The notes under the pieces are model-generated. The model saw nothing but the letters and a program-made list of their open reading frames with translations. It was not told the origin of the DNA and did not search any database. A DNA stretch of 64,000 nt. It comes from Nitrobacteraceae bacterium AZCC 2146 (GTDB lineage: Bacteria > Pseudomonadota > Alphaproteobacteria > Rhizobiales > Xanthobacteraceae). The stretch spans positions 5,878,001-5,942,000 of the forward strand of contig JBAGRP010000001.1 in NCBI GenBank assembly GCA_036924855.1, written 5' to 3'. Made by a program: the position numbers and the translations under genes. This document shows positions 54,721-63,704 of this stretch, one piece after another (position 1 is the first letter of the stretch; every line of letters begins with the position of its first letter).

Positions 54721-55282
54721 CTAAGATCATAGCGACCGGCGGCTCAATTGGACGTAGGTAAACGTCGGGTATCTAAACGGGTTGCGGAACGATACGAAGG
54801 TTTATGGCGCTCGCCCTTAAAGCCGACCACTTCCACAAGGGGGGTCAAAAGCGCCGTTTTGGCGGTCTGTCGGCCACTCCGCCCAACCTCGATAAGCAGA
54901 CATAGTCCGAGTTCGCCGGCATGTCTCAATCGTGGCAGATGCCGACGAGGATGCCCAGCGTTGAGGAGGAGTCATCGTTCGACCCTGGATTGCTCCGCAG
55001 AGATTGATCTTTCATCACCGGCTAAGATTTTTTTTTGGAGCGCGATCAACGATAGGGACGTCGCCGGCTGAACGAGGTGCGCCGTTCCCATCACTCCTAT
55101 GGCCGCCTGGGCGGCCAGTCAAACTTAGGTATGTCCTCCTCTACAAAAGGCCAATATGGATAGACCTTTGTTCAGTGGTCCGGTCCACCTCTTACGATTA
55201 CGCTTGGTGAGGAACTTGGTAGTGGACGGCACGTGAGCCGCCTCGCGCTGCCATAAGGGAAATACCAAAAGGTGAGGACGAC
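54721..55282. other. gap between small RNA and amidase gene
   Basis: A T9 run at about 55027-55035 has no stem before it. Small frames on both strands are low quality. The promoter of the small RNA should lie at its left end, reading leftwards (CTATGAT at 54732-54726 on the minus strand is a possible -10). Confidence 0.35.
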
Positions 55283-56119
55283 ATGGGCTCGTTGTTCGAC
55301 AATGTCGGACGCTTGATGGCTCGGCTGCAGCAGCCAGCCAACTGTGAGCCGTTCGCTCCAAATGATATGACGGCGTTACGCGAGACCCTTCGACCTGGCG
55401 ATGTTTTGCTGGTCGAGGGCAAAGGCCGTATCTCCGGCAGTATCAAATACCTCACTCAGTCGGCTTGGTCGCATTCGGCGTTGTACGTCGGGCCGATGGT
55501 CGGCCCAGAAACCGAGGCCGAACCCCATGTCCTGATCGAAGCCAATGTCGAAGAAGGAGTCGTGTCGGCGCCGTTGTCGAAATATCTGCATTGTCGAACC
55601 CGCATCTGCCGGCCGGTCGGCCTCACTCAAGCGGACTGCGAGACGGTCTGCCGCTACGCTTCCGAACGCATTGGTCTCGGTTACGACTTCAAGAACGTCA
55701 TCGACCTGATGCGGTATCTATTTCCAGGTCCGGCGGCGCAGCGTCGGCGCCGCCGAATGATCACGCTCGGCTCCGGCGATGCCAGCCGCAGCATCTGTTC
55801 TTCGCTGATTGCGCAAGCTTTCGACGCCGTGCGTTATCCGATCCTGCCCGAGATCAAGCGCGTCGAGGGCCAGACAGGGCGGCGCGAAGTTGCCGAGGTC
55901 CGCCACTCATCTTTTTATGCGCCACGCGATTTCGATATTTCGCCCTACTTCATGGTCGTCAAGCCCACGCTCGCGCGCGGCTTTAATTACAAAGACATGC
56001 CTTGGGCCGATCTTGCCCAAAATCACACGGCGCAGGTTACGCTCGCTCCAGAGATCAAGGGCGATAGCGATGAGCATCCCGGTACGACGTTTTCGCAGTG
56101 CGCGATCCTCGCGGCATAG
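55283..56119 (+). CDS. permuted papain-fold (YiiX/NlpC-P60-like) amidase
   Basis: Encodes 278 residues from MGSLFDNVGRL. LRPGDVLLVEGKGRISGSIK and the SAWSHSALYVGP block supply the catalytic His; LIEANVEEGVVSAPLSKYL follows. The nucleophile is the Cys in ASRSICSSLIAQAF near residue 173. His before Cys is the circularly permuted order seen in YiiX/YaeF-type (C92) peptidases and lecithin retinol acyltransferase-like proteins. No signal peptide is seen. Substrate unknown: peptidoglycan, lipid amide or another peptide. It stands alone. Confidence 0.8.
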   Translation: MGSLFDNVGRLMARLQQPANCEPFAPNDMTALRETLRPGDVLLVEGKGRISGSIKYLTQSAWSHSALYVGPMVGPETEAEPHVLIEANVEEGVVSAPLSKYLHCRTRICRPVGLTQADCETVCRYASERIGLGYDFKNVIDLMRYLFPGPAAQRRRRRMITLGSGDASRSICSSLIAQAFDAVRYPILPEIKRVEGQTGRREVAEVRHSSFYAPRDFDISPYFMVVKPTLARGFNYKDMPWADLAQNHTAQVTLAPEIKGDSDEHPGTTFSQCAILAA

Positions 56120-56332
56120 GACATTAAAGCTCCTCACCTGTCTGCAGTATTCGCTACCATGCTCGGACATAAGTTGAAAGGCGCCTCGATGAGTACAAAT
56201 CGTTCGAACGCCAGGCGTGCACAAATCCTTTCCACTGTAATTCCCGCACTGCCGCCGCTCGTAAGCGTCCCGGACGCCGCCGCAGTTTGAGCGGTGCAAA
56301 GAAGGAGTTGAGATCTGATTAATCCAACAAGC

Positions 56333-56515
56333 ATGGTGGACGGTTACGAGCAACTAGTGAACTGGGCACGGATTGTTGTTCTTGTCGCAGTTGCGCTGGC
56401 GGTTCTTGGCTTTCTGTTGGAGAGGAGATCAGGTGCCAGCCGTCGCATCCCATTAACGATAGGAGAGCGTGTCCTCGGCCAGCCGGCAATCGCGAAAGGC
56501 AGGCTGGGGCGTTGA
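56333..56515 (+). CDS. small single-helix membrane protein, hypothetical
   Basis: Encodes 60 residues with one clear membrane helix ([20 protein letters not shown]) between [10 protein letters not shown] and a basic [10 protein letters not shown] end. Its last part overlaps the antisense polymerase fragment. No good ribosome-binding site is present, so translation is uncertain. Confidence 0.35.
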   Translation: MVDGYEQLVNWARIVVLVAVALAVLGFLLERRSGASRRIPLTIGERVLGQPAIAKGRLGR

Positions 56516-56703
56516 ACCGGGCGGCGGTGGCCGGGCCGATGCCGTGGAATCTGCCGACGGGCAGGGTCTCCACGACGCGGGTCCTGTCTCCGGAGGGATG
56601 ACGTATTGGCCATTGGGCTTGCGGTGGTCGGACGCGAGCTTGGCCAGGAACTTGTTGTAGGAGATGCCTGCGGAGGCGTGTCGACGTGGATGATCTTGCG
56701 CTG
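56510..56703 (-). pseudogene. DNA polymerase IV (DinB) fragment
   Basis: Read on the minus strand, RKIIHVD (the start of Y-family polymerases) is joined to [20 protein letters not shown], then [11 protein letters not shown] and, one frame on, [20 protein letters not shown]. These are the palm end and thumb HhH region of DinB. The catalytic SxD(E) centre between them is deleted. Confidence 0.65.
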
Positions 56704-57769
56704 CCGCTGCGAGGGCGCAAACGTCGCCAAGCTCGTCACTCGCGATCTGATCGCGCGCTCCGCTGCCGGCGACAAGATCTTCGGGATGTTCGCGTTCAAG
56801 GAGAAGGTTACTCGCTGAGCGGCGACGTCTTCGAGGTCCATGCCATCGGCAATGAGATGGCGGTCCCGCACATGCCGCCGGTGCTCGACGAAATCATCGG
56901 CCCGGTGGTGAGTCGGATCACCGCGCCGAACGCAAGTCCGGCGGACGTCCTGCGGGCTGCGGAGGGCTGTCGCGTCACGCGCGAAATAATATCGGCATCG
57001 CGACAAGTTCGATGCGACCAAGGTCGCCGACGCATTTCACAACACAGTATCCATCGACCTGGTATCAGGCGTGCGACGACGCGGATTGCGGGACCGCTCG
57101 AAACGTGGCCAGCCATCTGCAGGTTGACGCCCTGACTGATGAAATTGCCGCCGGCGTTCTCGGTGTCGGGATCGATGGCGCCCCGCCTTGTCCGGATCAA
57201 CCTGGGCGCCGTTGGCGTTGACGCAGACCGAACCGAAGTGGAGTGTCACGAATGCGCATGATCTCGTCAACGCCATCGGAGCGGCGATCGACGTTTTGCG
57301 GGATATGCACAGCGAGTGGGACGCCGTTGCCCGCAGATATGGGGGAGGAATTCCGGCCACCTTCAAACAGGACCGACCCCGGCACTGGATCGTGACCTTT
57401 GCGGACCGCGAATCCTATCTGAAAAGTCAGGATCTGACGACGCGGCAACAGCTGGCGAAAGCAGGCGCCCTTGGCGCAGATTCTCAACGAGGTGCTGAGA
57501 TGACGGCGCCGGGACATCCTCCGAAGTGCGCCGAGCCGCTCCGTTGCAACGGCATGGTGGCCGTCGTTCAAGTTCGTACCCCCGTCCGGCGGAGGCGGAC
57601 TCCTGTGAGGGGCGGCGGGAAAGGTTCGCATCTCAGGGGCGCTACGCGGCCGACCAGCTCTGCAAATGCTGGACTTCCCAACCAGAACGATTCAAACTCA
57701 ATCCGCTCCAGAAAATGCCGGGACTAAACACCTAGAAATATGACGATATCCCACAGTGGGAGGCGTCCA
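56704..57769. other. gap of about 1 kb without a confident gene
   Basis: Plus-strand pieces with protein-like composition occur: [40 protein letters not shown] and NAHDLVNAIGAAIDVLRDMH with RHWIVTFADRESYLKS, all in different frames. They may be one or two decayed genes that I do not recognise. No start signals or known domains. Confidence 0.35.
57749..57761. promoter_or_regulatory. palindrome overlapping the ribosome-binding site of the sugar operon
   Basis: TCCCAC-A-GTGGGA is a perfect 6-base inverted repeat that includes the GGGAG(G) Shine-Dalgarno of the binding-protein gene (ATG 57770). It could be a repressor site or a small structure that masks the ribosome-binding site. Confidence 0.35.
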
Positions 57770-58849
57770 ATGTTCAAATGGCTTAGCGTAACTTCCGTTA
57801 GACGGAAGCTTCTATCCCTAACGACGGTAGCGGCCGGTGTCCTTGTAACGGTGACGCTCGGTTTGGCGGCAGGCAAGCCGCCGATCATTGTGTTCATGCC
57901 GCCTGGCACTGACAACTATCTCGCCCAGTGGCAGGTAGGTGCTCGCACCAAGGCGAAGGCGCTAGGTTACGACATTAGGATTATCGAGAGCAGCCGCGAT
58001 CAGGCTGAACAAGACAGTCAGGTTCGGCAGCAGCTCGCTTCCGACGAAGACGTCTCAGGCTACATTTGGTGGCCTTATGTGAATGCCGCAGGAATCGGCT
58101 CTCTTCGCGCGTTGTCGAAAACGGGAAAGCCGGTGATCTTCACCAACCAATATCCCATCGAAGGCACGGACGCGTTTTGGACGGCGTATGCGGGGGTGGA
58201 CGACTTCCTTAACGGCCGTGTCGCTGCGCAAATGCTGCTCGATGCTTGCGCTAAGGCGACGAGCGTTAAATGCGGTAAGGGTATGATCATCACCTTCCCG
58301 GCCGGCTATTCGGCGGGTGCGGACCGAGCCAAGTCCTTCCGAGACACTGTTGCTGGAAAGCTGGAAGTTATCCAGGAAGAGCCGGCAGGCTTCATGTCAC
58401 AAGAAGGCTATAGGATCGGTTCGCAGATTATTCCGCCGAAGAAGAATGACATAACTTGGGTTTATACGGAGAATGACAGCCTCGCGAGCGGCGTGGTTCA
58501 GGCTTTGAAGGAAACCGGGAAAACGCCGGGCAGGGACGTGCTTGTTGTCGGTGGCACTTGCCACGGCGATGAGAGCGACCTTCTGAACAAAAACATTGTC
58601 GGTACTGGCGTGCAGGCGGCGTTCCTCGAGGGATGGCAATCGGTCCAAACTCTGCACAAATACCTTGAGACGAAGCAAGTGAAGGAAGGCAAGCTCTATC
58701 TGACAGCCGATCCGGATAAACAGCCATCTGACGAAGGGGCGCCCTCCCGCTACAACTTCATCCCGAATCCGGCCTTGGCCAATGACAAGGCCGCGATCGA
58801 TACGTTCAAGCTTTGGGGTTGGAGTTTTAAAGAACTCTGCAACTACTGA
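57770..58849 (+). CDS. sugar-type ABC importer, periplasmic binding protein
   Basis: Encodes 359 residues from MFKWLSVTSVRRK, with GGGAGG upstream. The signal peptide (KLLSLTTVAAGVLVTVTLGLAAG) is followed by a periplasmic binding fold of the ribose/xylose type: PPIIVFMPPGTDNYLAQWQV, SRDQAEQDSQVRQQLASDED, VIFTNQYPIEGTDAF and ITWVYTENDSLASGVVQAL. It would capture a sugar or related small polar solute in the periplasm and deliver it to the permeases encoded downstream. Ligand not predictable. It is 56 bases before the ATPase gene. Confidence 0.9.
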   Translation: MFKWLSVTSVRRKLLSLTTVAAGVLVTVTLGLAAGKPPIIVFMPPGTDNYLAQWQVGARTKAKALGYDIRIIESSRDQAEQDSQVRQQLASDEDVSGYIWWPYVNAAGIGSLRALSKTGKPVIFTNQYPIEGTDAFWTAYAGVDDFLNGRVAAQMLLDACAKATSVKCGKGMIITFPAGYSAGADRAKSFRDTVAGKLEVIQEEPAGFMSQEGYRIGSQIIPPKKNDITWVYTENDSLASGVVQALKETGKTPGRDVLVVGGTCHGDESDLLNKNIVGTGVQAAFLEGWQSVQTLHKYLETKQVKEGKLYLTADPDKQPSDEGAPSRYNFIPNPALANDKAAIDTFKLWGWSFKELCNY

Positions 58850-58905
58850 GCGATGCCCCCGGTCGGCCGCCCGGCTGGGTTGGATTCGCCGTCTTTGGAA
58901 CCAAA

Positions 58906-60423
58906 ATGAGCAACGGGAATACGATCCTTTCGATGGTAGGCATCGAAAAACGCTATGGCTCGGTGACCGCGCTTCAAAGGGTCGACTTTTCGCTTAGAAA
59001 GGGCGAGGTCATGGCGCTGGTGGGCGAAAACGGCGCCGGCAAGAGCACGCTCGTCAAGCTACTTGCCGGTTTGGAAAGACCGGATAGCGGAACGGTTTCG
59101 ATCGACGGCCAACCGGTACGGTTTCGTTCGCCACTTCAATCGTTGCATGCGGGAATCGCCTATGTAACCCAGGAACTAAGCACCATTGGCGCTTTGTCCG
59201 TCGCCGAAAACATTTGTCTCGGGGGCGATAGCAAGTCGCCGATATGGACGACCAGAAAGCTGCGCGACCGAGTGAAGCCTTACCTGGAGGCGGTCGGCCT
59301 GAGTGACATTGATTCGACAACGCCGGTTGACCAGCTGTCCATCGCGCAACGGCAGCTGGTCGAAATCGCAAGGCTCCTATCTCGTAATGCCCGAATCTTG
59401 ATACTCGATGAGCCGACCGCCGCGCTTTCCGACGTTGAGAGCGAGAAGGTCAAGGCCGTCGTCAAAGCTCTGGCACGCGAGGGGCGGTCAATCATCTATG
59501 TTACGCACCGGCTGGGCGAAGTCTTCGAGCTCGCGGATCGCGTGACTATCTTCCGCAACGGACAAAGTTTCGAGCCAGTCGATGTTCAGCATCTAGACAT
59601 CGATGTTCTCATCGAGCGCTTGCTGGGCCGTCGCCTCGAGCAGATGTTCCCGACGCGCGGCGCTTCGCCAAGCGAAGTTGTGCTCGAGATTGAGAATCTC
59701 CTGGCGCCCGGACTGACGACACCGATTTCGCTCAAGCTTCGTAAAGGCGAAATCCTTGGCCTCGCTGGCCATTGGGGGAGCGGGGCCAATGCGGTCGTCC
59801 GCGCGGTCGCTGGCGCTGCGCCGCAATATAGCGGCACGATCCATCTAAGCGGTGATGCTTTCTCCCCCCGCAGCCTGCGTGACGCGATGAACAAGGGTAT
59901 CGCTTATTGTTCCGATGATCGCAAGCGCGATGGAATTTTCGCGGTACGGCGCATCGCTGAAAATCTCAGCGCGCCGGCTATCGACCGTGTCACCGTCGGC
60001 GGCCTCATCAGTGCACGGCGCGAGACCGAACTGGCGGGACGATTGGCAGCATTCTTCGAAATCGATAGGGGACGTCTCGGTAGCCAGGCAGGCCAGCTGT
60101 CGGGCGGCAACCAGCAGAAAGTGGCGCTCGGCAAATGGTTGGGCATCGAGCCGTGCATCCTGCTGGTGGAGGAGCCGACGCGTGGCGTGGACGTCGGCGC
60201 CCGCGCCGAAATTTATCGACATTTGCGCACATTGGCCAACCAGGGGTTAGCCATCGTGTTTGCCTCGTTCGACAACCAAGAGATTCTAGGCCTTTCTGAC
60301 ACGATCGCAACGTTCTTCCGCGGCCGCCTCGTGCGCGTGGCGCCGGCTGACAGCATCAAGCCCGAAACCCTGTTGCGGGATATTACGCACCCAGAAACCT
60401 CGTCTGTCGGGGAAGCGGCATGA
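58906..60423 (+). CDS. sugar ABC importer ATPase (two NBDs)
   Basis: Encodes 505 residues. NBD 1: Walker A LVGENGAGKSTLVKLLAG near 38-55, signature QLSIAQRQLVEIAR (the usual LSxGQ has become LSIAQ, common in the first NBD of this family), Walker B ILILDEPTAAL. NBD 2: degenerate Walker A GHWGSGANAVVRAVAGA, with GKST replaced, signature QLSGGNQQKVALGKWL and VEEPTRGVDVGARAEIY. This matches RbsA/MglA/XylG. It powers import with the two permeases; its stop overlaps the first permease start by four bases. Confidence 0.93.
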   Translation: MSNGNTILSMVGIEKRYGSVTALQRVDFSLRKGEVMALVGENGAGKSTLVKLLAGLERPDSGTVSIDGQPVRFRSPLQSLHAGIAYVTQELSTIGALSVAENICLGGDSKSPIWTTRKLRDRVKPYLEAVGLSDIDSTTPVDQLSIAQRQLVEIARLLSRNARILILDEPTAALSDVESEKVKAVVKALAREGRSIIYVTHRLGEVFELADRVTIFRNGQSFEPVDVQHLDIDVLIERLLGRRLEQMFPTRGASPSEVVLEIENLLAPGLTTPISLKLRKGEILGLAGHWGSGANAVVRAVAGAAPQYSGTIHLSGDAFSPRSLRDAMNKGIAYCSDDRKRDGIFAVRRIAENLSAPAIDRVTVGGLISARRETELAGRLAAFFEIDRGRLGSQAGQLSGGNQQKVALGKWLGIEPCILLVEEPTRGVDVGARAEIYRHLRTLANQGLAIVFASFDNQEILGLSDTIATFFRGRLVRVAPADSIKPETLLRDITHPETSSVGEAA

Positions 60424-61406
60424 TGTCGAAGACCATCATGGCGAGTCTTCCGCAGATATACCGGGGTTTTTCTGCAGGCAAGCGGCGCCGCACCATTATT
60501 CTGGGCACAGCCGCTATCGGGCTTCTGGTTTTGATTGGAGGCGCAACGACACCCGGTTTTCTGACATTGGACAACCTTCTTATCGTTATCCGCGCCGCCT
60601 CGATCACCGGAATTGTCGCGCTCGGCATGTCTTATATCACGATTTCCGGCAATCTATTCGCCCTCTCGGCGGAAGAACTGGCGGTCCTCTCAGCTTGTGT
60701 ATTTGCCTGGCTCATGCGGGCGCATTACGACCTCGCCGCTGGCTTGGTTCTAACATTAGTGTTTGCAGGCTCTGCGGGCGGCATTCAAGGCGCGATCATC
60801 GCTAGAGGGGCCGATCCGATTATCACGACTCTGGCTTTCGGTGCGTTGTTCCGGGGGATGGCGTCGCTCGTCAGCAACAACAAGAACATTCTCTTGGAAA
60901 CTGATACTGCCCAATGGTTGGGTACTGGACGGCCGCTCGGTATTCCGACGCAAAGTTGGGTTTTTGTAATCCTGACGATTGTGGCCTGGTTTGTTTTGCA
61001 ACGGACCCGGTTCGGGCGCCAGCTTCTGCTCATAGGAGCCAATCGGGAGGCGGCGATGGCGACAGGGTTTCAGGTTGGCCAGGCGTCGCTCGTAGCGCTG
61101 ACCCTGTTCGGATTGTGTTGTGGCATGGCAGGGATTTCAGCAGCGTCGCAGTTCGGCCTTGCGGTCGCGAATCTCTTTGACGGCCTCAACGTTGACGTGA
61201 TTGCTGCCGTGCTGGTCGGCGGCATTTCACTGCGCGGCGGGCAGGGCACTCCACTGCAGGCGGCCCTCGGTGCGATCTTTATCGCTCTTCTTCAGAATTA
61301 CATGTTGTTGCACAGCTTCACCAGCGGTCAGCGGATGCTTGTGGTTGGTTGCCTCGTCGCCGCAGCTACCCTGGGTTTTCATATCATCCAGCGGAGGCGC
61401 GTGTGA
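60420..61406 (+). CDS. sugar ABC importer permease 1
   Basis: Encodes 328 residues from MMSKTIMASLP. Eight to ten membrane helices; ALGMSYITISGNLFALSAEE and VLVGGISLRGGQGTPLQAALGA are typical of RbsC-type permeases (the latter with the GGxSxxGGxG coupling pattern). It forms half of the transmembrane pore. ATGA-type overlap with the ATPase gene, and the next permease starts at a GTG overlapping its stop. Confidence 0.92.
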   Translation: MMSKTIMASLPQIYRGFSAGKRRRTIILGTAAIGLLVLIGGATTPGFLTLDNLLIVIRAASITGIVALGMSYITISGNLFALSAEELAVLSACVFAWLMRAHYDLAAGLVLTLVFAGSAGGIQGAIIARGADPIITTLAFGALFRGMASLVSNNKNILLETDTAQWLGTGRPLGIPTQSWVFVILTIVAWFVLQRTRFGRQLLLIGANREAAMATGFQVGQASLVALTLFGLCCGMAGISAASQFGLAVANLFDGLNVDVIAAVLVGGISLRGGQGTPLQAALGAIFIALLQNYMLLHSFTSGQRMLVVGCLVAAATLGFHIIQRRRV

Positions 61407-62386
61407 ACCGGTGCGACATCGTAACCGATCTTGGGATGCGCATTGCCTTTATGGCGGCGGTGTATGGGGTCTTCGCGATCATGTTACCATCCTATAGCAC
61501 AGTCAGCGGGGTCGCCGCACTGCTGGATGGCGCGGTGCTCATCGGTGTCGTGGCTGTCGGCGTGGGGATCACGATGTTGGCCGGCGAGTTTGATCTCTCC
61601 GTCGGGTCACTGGCGGCGGTGGTCGGGGTTCTCACGGTTAACATGATTATTGCGGGCATGAACGTTGTGCCGGCGGTATTGATCGCCATCCTCGCGGCGG
61701 CAATCTTCGGAGGCCTTCAGGGTCTGGTGATCGCCGTGACCGGTATCAACTCACTGGCCTTCACCATCGGAACTCTTATTTGCTTGCGTGGCTTCGCGCT
61801 GATCATTAGTAACCAAAACAGCGTTATTATTCCTGTTCCGAGACTCGGCGAGACCGACTTTTTGGCCGCGCGCATCCTCCGCGTGCTTTCGCCGATGAGC
61901 GTTACAATGTTCTCGATCTTTGCTCTGGGCTTTCTGTTTCTGAACTATACTGTTTGGGGCCGCGAGATCTATGCAATCGGTGGCGGAAGAGCAGAAGCGA
62001 GAGCAGCGGGCGTGTCCACTATCAAACCGTTGGTCATCGCCTTCGCCGTCTCGGGCGCTCTGGCCGGGCTCGGCGGCGCCCTGTCGTCCGTTCACCTCGG
62101 CAGTGCGACACCTCTGGGATTTGACACTTTGCTTCTGTCAGTCGTTACTGCCTGTCTGATGGGGGGTGTCGCGCTCGAAGGCGGCCGCGGCAGCGTTTTC
62201 GGCATTTTCATTGGCCTTCTCACGTTACGCTTTCTGGTGGGAGGAGCGGCGAGCCTGGGAGCTCCGTACTGGCTGCAGAGCTTGGCCATAGGCGCATTGC
62301 TGATCCTCGCAATTGTGATGCAGATGCTCATCAATATCATACGGCGCCACTCGTCGGATACGCGAGCGCGCCCGCAACCTGCGTAG
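61403..62386 (+). CDS. sugar ABC importer permease 2
   Basis: Encodes 327 residues if started at GTG 61403 (VNRCDIVTDLG), which overlaps the previous stop; an internal ATG lies at 61436. Membrane helices throughout; GVVAVGVGITMLAGEFDLSVGSLAAVV and LMGGVALEGGRGSVFGIFIG fit the RbsC family. With permease 1 it gives a heterodimeric channel, unlike the homodimer of ribose systems. It ends the operon. Confidence 0.92.
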   Translation: MNRCDIVTDLGMRIAFMAAVYGVFAIMLPSYSTVSGVAALLDGAVLIGVVAVGVGITMLAGEFDLSVGSLAAVVGVLTVNMIIAGMNVVPAVLIAILAAAIFGGLQGLVIAVTGINSLAFTIGTLICLRGFALIISNQNSVIIPVPRLGETDFLAARILRVLSPMSVTMFSIFALGFLFLNYTVWGREIYAIGGGRAEARAAGVSTIKPLVIAFAVSGALAGLGGALSSVHLGSATPLGFDTLLLSVVTACLMGGVALEGGRGSVFGIFIGLLTLRFLVGGAASLGAPYWLQSLAIGALLILAIVMQMLINIIRRHSSDTRARPQPA

Positions 62387-62438
62387 CGAGTCGGAACCGC
62401 ACTTAAGCAATCGATGACTATTCCAGCGGCGTGGAAAA

Positions 62439-62657
62439 GTGCTTGGCGGTACATGCTCGATCAACAGCATGGTTTACATGCGCGGGCAGCCGCAGGACTT
62501 CGATGGCTGGCAATGCAGCGGCTGGGGTTGGAAGGGAATCCTTCCTAACTTCACTTGCGAGAATTTGGAGCGCGGCGCTGACGAACACCATGGTGTGGGA
62601 GGCCCCGTTTCCATTTCGGAACTTCCGGGCCCGCATGCGCTAGGCGAGGCCTTCTAG
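62439..62657 (+). pseudogene. GMC oxidoreductase fragment
   Basis: The frame reads LGGTCSINSMVYMRGQPQDF, then DGWQCSGWGWKGILPNF and EHHGVGGPVSISELPGPHAL. This is the FAD-binding GGxSSINxMxYxRG block of choline/glucose dehydrogenase-like GMC enzymes. Only about 70 residues remain, without the N-terminal Rossmann motif or the C-terminal catalytic His. Confidence 0.75.
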
Positions 62658-63036
62658 GGCTGAAAGCCTGAGAGTAACACGAAATCGCGATTTCGGAAAA
62701 CGTCAATCGGCACAGGTTATGTGAAGAAACACGACGCGGCGCGGCCGGCGGTCCGGTCGGCATAAGCAGAATGGGTATTGGAGCAGCCTGTCGTCGATCC
62801 ACGCCTGCTCGCCTAGGGTGTGCAAGATGACGCTCGGTGTCTCCGTGTTCGGCTCGGGCCGGCTCCGGAGCTATGTCGATCTTTTTCGACCTCGCGGCTT
62901 GTTTTGGATCGCTTTCACGCAACCTCAAACTCGAATCTCGAGGACGGAAATTACGCAAATTTTGCAAATCGTGGTTGGTTTCGACAATTCGTCCCAACAC
63001 GTCGCATGCGACTGTTGATCGAGGGGCAGAATATCC
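62658..63036. other. gap without a confident gene
   Basis: A long minus-strand frame (62551-63000) crosses this region but overlaps the GMC fragment and has no domain or start signal. The right end approaches the decayed small-gene copy. Nothing else is recognised. Confidence 0.4.
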
Positions 63037-63382
63037 GGTGCTACTCGTGGCGAACTTCCCTTTGCTCGAAGAAGTGCGTTGATCGCTTCAAAACTCGCCG
63101 GGAAAGTGACCCCAATTAGCTGGGCTAGCTCCAAATTACCTTCGACCAGCTGCCCAACAGCCGCATGAGGGTTTTATGACATTCTAGATCGCGCGACGAG
63201 GCAAGGAATATTTAGAAACAGCACAGACTTTGCCCCGTGCCGTACGACCCATGACCGACCGAGCGATTGCGGGTCAGCTTAAGGCCCTTGCCGACGACTA
63301 CCAGCCGCGAGCGGAGCAAGCGTCGCATGTTGATGCGGCCAAAGCATTGGCTCGCTCGGCGGCTTACGCTGAAAGTGAGTAG
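63037..63382 (+). pseudogene. decayed copy of the small gene pair at 212-651
   Basis: This stretch aligns with 290-646 in the same direction. Matching pieces include YSWRT.LCSKKCVDRF (here with frame damage after GTGCGTTGATCGC) and MTDRAIAGQLKALADD near 63251-63300. Stops and small indels break both reading frames. About four fifths of the bases agree, by eye. It is a degenerate paralogue pair. Confidence 0.75.
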
Positions 63383-63704
63383 CCTACATGATCTGATGAG
63401 CAAGTTACATGCCTGTCCGTAGCGCCGGCTTGGCGCGGCAGTCTCAAGATCAGTTGCACATATTAAGCAGGTGCCGCTTTCATCAACATCGAAGCGATCT
63501 CGAGTGATGGCGCAGCCGTCGGCGACCGAGGCCGAACGCATCGTTTTCAAAAGGAATCTACTCCCGAATGCAATAATGTTTATTTTGCGCGCAAATGTGA
63601 CACCAAGTCCGGCCGCCCTGAGCATCTGCGTACGCATCTGCAGCCGTCAGTTGGCGTGATCGCGATGTGCTGGATTGGCGGATATCCATCGCCGCGCAGG
63701 GATT
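63383..63704. other. gap between the small-gene copy and the kinase
   Basis: Matches in part the bases after 651 (TTACATGCCTGT, GGCGCGGC). No gene is seen. It is the counterpart of the region that received the IS30 and IS5 elements at the other end. Confidence 0.4.

Noticed and set aside
54354..54761. 135-residue plus-strand frame
   Set aside because: It reads through the small RNA and its terminator in antisense, and the protein has no recognisable pattern.
56189..56290. 33-codon plus-strand frame (MSTNRSNARRAQIL...)
   Set aside because: Too short, with a weak ribosome-binding site and no comparison available.
62551..63000. 149-residue minus-strand frame
   Set aside because: Overlaps the GMC fragment and shows no domain, start signal or conservation.
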